DNA of 9,985 bases from Maribacter sp. Its GTDB lineage: Bacteria > Bacteroidota > Bacteroidia > Flavobacteriales > Flavobacteriaceae. The stretch covers positions 1 to 9,985 of the forward strand of contig QILY01000095.1 in NCBI GenBank assembly GCA_003232155.1, read 5' to 3'. Positions 7,060 through 9,985 of the stretch are shown piece by piece. Each line of letters begins with the position of its first letter. The first letter of the stretch is position 1. The notes under the pieces are model-generated. The model saw only the letters and a list, made by a program, of their open reading frames with translations, made no database searches and had not been told where the DNA came from. A program made the translations under genes and the position numbers.

Positions 7060-7131
7060 AGCGAAAAAAGGGATTCGAACCCTCGACCCCCACCTTGGCA
7101 AGGTGATGCTCTACCCCTGAGCTACTTTCGC
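7060..7131 (-). tRNA. tRNA-Gly (anticodon GCC)
   Basis: 72 bases. Acceptor GCGAAAG pairs with TTTTCGC (one G-U pair at the inner end), the discriminator base is U, and the T arm is GAGGG-TTCGAAT-CCCTT. The anticodon arm TCACC-TTGCCAA-GGTGG places GCC at 7097-7099. The D arm contains AGCTCAGGGGTAGAGC. CCA is not encoded. It reads GGC and GGU codons. Confidence 0.97.
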
Positions 7132-7169
7132 CTATTGTAAAGAACTTAATATCTTACCTGATGCGGATG

Positions 7170-7199
7170 CAAATTTAATACAATTCTATAAAGTGCAAA
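7170..7199 (-). promoter_or_regulatory. Bacteroidota-type promoter for the tRNA genes
   Basis: On the - strand, TTTG (7196-7199), an 18-base spacer, then TAAATTTG (7170-7177), which fits TAnnTTTG exactly. This is the -33/-7 pattern of the Bacteroidota primary sigma factor. It lies about 40 bases upstream of the mature tRNA-Gly 5' end, giving a short leader to be removed by RNase P. Confidence 0.7.
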
Positions 7200-7249
7200 G
7201 AACTTTTTAACGAAAAGAATTTTTTTTCTCAAAGCTGAGAATCATTTAT

Positions 7250-9910
7250 TTAAGATGTTGCTTTTTTGTTTTTGGTAAGCAAACGTTTGATTTCATTTAA
7301 TTTCATAAGTGCTTCTATAGGGGTAAGTGTGTTGATATCCAAATCAATAATCTCTTCTTTTATCTCCTCAAGTAAGGGGTCGTCTAAATTAAAGAAGCTG
7401 AGTTGCATTTCATCTTGTGAAGCTTGTAACTTATCAGTAAGTTCTTCGTTAGAATGTGATTTTTCTAACTTTTTTAATATTTTATTTGCTTTTTGAATCA
7501 CTTGTTGTGGCATACCGGCCATTTTTGCTACGTGTATACCAAAACTGTGTTCACTGCCACCTGGAATAAGCTTGCGTAAAAAGAGCACATTGTCTTTTAG
7601 TTCTTTTATAGAGACATTAAAATTTTTGATGCGCTCAAAAGTTGAGTTCATTTCATTGAGCTCATGATAATGTGTGGCAAATAAGGTTTTTGCTCTTGCC
7701 GGGTGTTCATGTAAGAACTCTGAAATAGCCCAGGCGATTGAAATTCCGTCATAGGTGCTCGTACCCCGTCCAATTTCATCTAATAATACTAGACTGCGTT
7801 CTGAAAGGTTATTTAAGATCGATGCCGTTTCGTTCATTTCGACCATAAAAGTTGATTCGCCCATAGAAATATTGTCACTGGCACCTACACGTGTAAATAT
7901 TTTGTCTACATAGCCTATTTTAGCAGCATCGGCAGGGACAAAGCTTCCCATTTGTGCCAATAATACGATTAAAGCGGTCTGTCTTAAAATAGCAGATTTA
8001 CCACTCATATTAGGCCCAGTAATCATAATAATTTGTTGCTCTTCCCGGTTAAGAACTATGTCGTTCGCAATATAGGCTTCTCCCAATGGCAATTGTTTTT
8101 CGATAACAGGGTGTCGTCCATTGGTTATTTCAATAGTTGTAGTTTTATTGATAATAGGTTCTACATAATTGCTTTCTTTGGCTAATTGGGTAAACCCACA
8201 AAGGCAATCTAATTGGGCAATTTGGTAAGCATTGTTCTGTACTGGGGTTATATACTCCTGCATCCATACTACCAATTGTGAGAATAACTGCTGTTCAAGA
8301 CTTAAAATACGTTCTTCGGCGCCAAGAATTTTACTTTCATATTCTTTGAGTTCTTCAGTGATATAACGTTCGGCATTGACCAAAGTTTGCTTACGGATCC
8401 ATTCCTCCGGTACTTTGTCTTTATGGGTATTGCGAACTTCTATATAATATCCGAATACATTGTTCGATGCTATTTTTAAAGAAGTGATACCTGTGCGCCC
8501 AGTTTCTCGCTCAAGCATTTTGTTCAGATAATCTTTACCTGAAAAAGCAAGTTTACGAAGTTCATCCAACTCTGATAAATATCCATCGGCAATTGTTTTT
8601 CCTTTCGGAATTTGTACGGGTGCCTCTTCATTGAGCACCTCCTTTATTTTTGACCTAAGAAGGTCACAAGGGTCTAATTGGTCAGAAATTAATTGCAGGG
8701 CATCATTATCACTCTGCGAAGTCATTTGTTTTATGGGTACAATGGCTTCCAATGAATTTTTAAGTTGAACTACCTCTTTCGGATTTATTTTACCTGTGGC
8801 CACTTTTGAGATCAAACGCTCCAAGTCGCCCATATGCTTGATGTTCTGCTGTAGTTTTTGTAGCGTGTCTTCTTCTTTGGTCAAATGTGAGATGACCTGG
8901 TGCCTTTTTTTTATTTTTTCAACGTTTTTAAGGGGCAATGCCAGCCAGCGTTTTAATAATCGACCGCCCATGGGGCTTATGGTTTTATCAATAACATCAA
9001 GTAATGTTATTGCATTGATATTGTTAGAATGGTATAATTCTAAGTTTCTGATGGTAAATCGGTCCATCCATATATACTCCTCTTCTGTGATTCGACTTAA
9101 GGTATTAATGTGCTGTAATTGCCTATGCTGAGTTTCTGACAAATAGTGCAATACTACTCCTGATGCAATTATACCGTTGTTCAGATGGTCTACTCCAAAA
9201 CCTTTTAAGGTCTTGGTCTTAAAATGATCAGTAAGTGTTTCAAGGGCATAGTCTTCTTGAAATGTCCAATCTTCCATAAAAAAAGTATGGAATTGGCTTC
9301 CGAAAATCTCTAAAAATTCTTTTTTGTGGGCTTTCGATATTAAAACTTCATTAGGGGCAAAGTTTTGAAGTAATTTATCAATTTGTTCTTCATTACCTTC
9401 TGCAGTCAAGAATTCTCCTGTTGAAATATCTACAAAAGAAACACCTAATAATTTTCGTCCAAAATGAACAGCACATAAAAAATTATTGGTTTTAGCATTG
9501 AGAATATCATCGTTCATGGCGACACCGGGGGTCACCAATTCGGTCACACCACGTTTTACGATGGTTTTTGTCATTTTAGGATCTTCCAATTGATCGCATA
9601 TCGCAACCCGTTGCCCAGCTTTGACTAATTTTGGCAAATAAGTGTTCAATGAATGGTGAGGAAAACCAGCTAGCTCGGTACGGTCACCACCATTATTTCG
9701 GTGAGTTAATATTATACCTAAAATTTTCGCAGTTTTTACGGCATCTTCGCTAAAAGTTTCGTAAAAATCACCTACGCGAAATAGCAATAGCGCATCAGGA
9801 TATTTAGTCTTGATACTATTGTACTGCTTCATTAAAGGGGTTACCTTCTTTGTTTTTTCTGTTTTGCCCAAAGTGATTTCAGTATTACTGCTCTGCTGTT
9901 CCACTATCAA
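7250..9910 (-). CDS. mutS: DNA mismatch repair protein MutS
   Basis: 886 residues from a TTG at 9908-9910; GTG at 9902-9904 is the alternative. No ATG precedes the conserved region, and the ATG at residue 27 would cut into the N-terminal domain. MutS recognises mismatches and small loops and starts methyl-independent or MutL-directed repair. Seen: GDFYETF, with the mismatch-probing Phe and Glu of the F-x-E motif at 49 and 51; the core and clamp regions (about 270-580); the ATPase domain with Walker A GPNMSGKS (632-639), STFMVEM (686-692), Walker B LVLLDEIGRG (707-716) and the His switch ATHYHEL (745-751). A QLSFF motif (836-840) fits the beta-clamp-binding consensus, followed by a DINTLTPIEAL C-terminal helix region. 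Length and all motifs match a full-length, functional MutS1, not the MutS2 type. It is separated from the tRNA genes by about 118 bases; its promoter was not identified. Confidence 0.97.
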   Translation of the reverse strand: MIVEQQSSNTEITLGKTEKTKKVTPLMKQYNSIKTKYPDALLLFRVGDFYETFSEDAVKTAKILGIILTHRNNGGDRTELAGFPHHSLNTYLPKLVKAGQRVAICDQLEDPKMTKTIVKRGVTELVTPGVAMNDDILNAKTNNFLCAVHFGRKLLGVSFVDISTGEFLTAEGNEEQIDKLLQNFAPNEVLISKAHKKEFLEIFGSQFHTFFMEDWTFQEDYALETLTDHFKTKTLKGFGVDHLNNGIIASGVVLHYLSETQHRQLQHINTLSRITEEEYIWMDRFTIRNLELYHSNNINAITLLDVIDKTISPMGGRLLKRWLALPLKNVEKIKKRHQVISHLTKEEDTLQKLQQNIKHMGDLERLISKVATGKINPKEVVQLKNSLEAIVPIKQMTSQSDNDALQLISDQLDPCDLLRSKIKEVLNEEAPVQIPKGKTIADGYLSELDELRKLAFSGKDYLNKMLERETGRTGITSLKIASNNVFGYYIEVRNTHKDKVPEEWIRKQTLVNAERYITEELKEYESKILGAEERILSLEQQLFSQLVVWMQEYITPVQNNAYQIAQLDCLCGFTQLAKESNYVEPIINKTTTIEITNGRHPVIEKQLPLGEAYIANDIVLNREEQQIIMITGPNMSGKSAILRQTALIVLLAQMGSFVPADAAKIGYVDKIFTRVGASDNISMGESTFMVEMNETASILNNLSERSLVLLDEIGRGTSTYDGISIAWAISEFLHEHPARAKTLFATHYHELNEMNSTFERIKNFNVSIKELKDNVLFLRKLIPGGSEHSFGIHVAKMAGMPQQVIQKANKILKKLEKSHSNEELTDKLQASQDEMQLSFFNLDDPLLEEIKEEIIDLDINTLTPIEALMKLNEIKRLLTKNKKATS

Positions 9911-9985
9911 AACGAATGTACTATTTTTGCTATGGAAACTACTATATTGTTGATATTTTGGGGATAACTTTTAATGTTGAAACAG
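9911..9985 (+). promoter_or_regulatory. Divergent intergenic edge with a + strand promoter-like -7 element
   Basis: TATTTTTG at 9922-9929 fits TAnnTTTG on the + strand, but no good TTTG is seen at the -33 spacing. Downstream, an ATG at 9974 opens a frame reading MLKQ and leaving the window, which would be a gene divergent from mutS. An ATG at 9932 in the same frame gives only 11 codons before a stop. A third frame from ATG 9916 stays open to the edge, but it would start upstream of the predicted transcript. Too little is visible to name the neighbour. Confidence 0.3.

Noticed and set aside
6925..7140. A 71-codon + strand open frame reading in part SNPRPPPWQGDALPLSYF
   Set aside because: It lies antisense across both tRNA genes. 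This is a well-known false protein produced by translating the complement of tRNA-Gly(GCC), not a gene.
7226..7241. Hairpin TTCTCA-N4-TGAGAA just after mutS as a terminator
   Set aside because: The stem is only six pairs and the mutS-sense strand continues in A, not T, so it lacks the expected U-tract. It may still have some role, but I cannot support one.
9916..9985. An alternative + strand start at 9916 open to the edge (MYYFCYGNYY...)
   Set aside because: It begins upstream of the only promoter-like element and has an unlikely composition; the ATG at 9974 is the better, though still weak, candidate.

Overview
The window looks like chromosomal sequence from a marine-type member of the Flavobacteriaceae (Bacteroidota). 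The evidence is AT-rich DNA, a type IX secretion (T9SS) substrate with a type B C-terminal domain, a PorP/SprF outer-membrane protein, an OmpA/PD40 lipoprotein-like partner, tRNA genes without encoded CCA, and a promoter matching the Bacteroidota TTTG / TAnnTTTG pattern. Genus cannot be fixed from the sequence alone.

Left part (1-5005, + strand): a tightly packed three-gene unit. First comes the 3' end of a large secreted, probably surface-exposed adhesin-like protein built from Ig-like modules, thrombospondin type 3 calcium-binding repeats, two DUF11 modules and a T9SS type B sorting domain. Its stop codon overlaps (ATGA) the start of a PorP/SprF-family beta-barrel gene. Five bases later comes a 646-residue TPR-PD40-CarboxypepD_reg-OmpA protein resembling PorE. 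The likely logic is a cargo protein encoded with its dedicated outer-membrane receptor/anchor and a peptidoglycan-binding partner.

Middle part (5007-6849, - strand): an Nramp-related membrane transporter that ends one base from the OmpA gene and lacks the canonical DPGN metal-binding motif, then a small membrane protein of the 'small multi-drug export' family (PF06695/COG2426). The small gene has its own intrinsic terminator. A perfect inverted repeat lies just upstream of the transporter start.

Right part (6850-9985): tRNA-Leu(UAA) and tRNA-Gly(GCC) on the - strand, each followed by a hairpin with a U-tract and preceded by a good Bacteroidota promoter, then a full-length mutS mismatch-repair gene on the - strand. 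The last ~75 bases hold a short divergent intergenic region with a + strand promoter-like element; any gene it drives runs off the window.

I found no clear unknown multi-gene system. The best leads are the Nramp relative with a rewritten metal site (with its inverted repeat) and the cargo/receptor/OmpA cassette.
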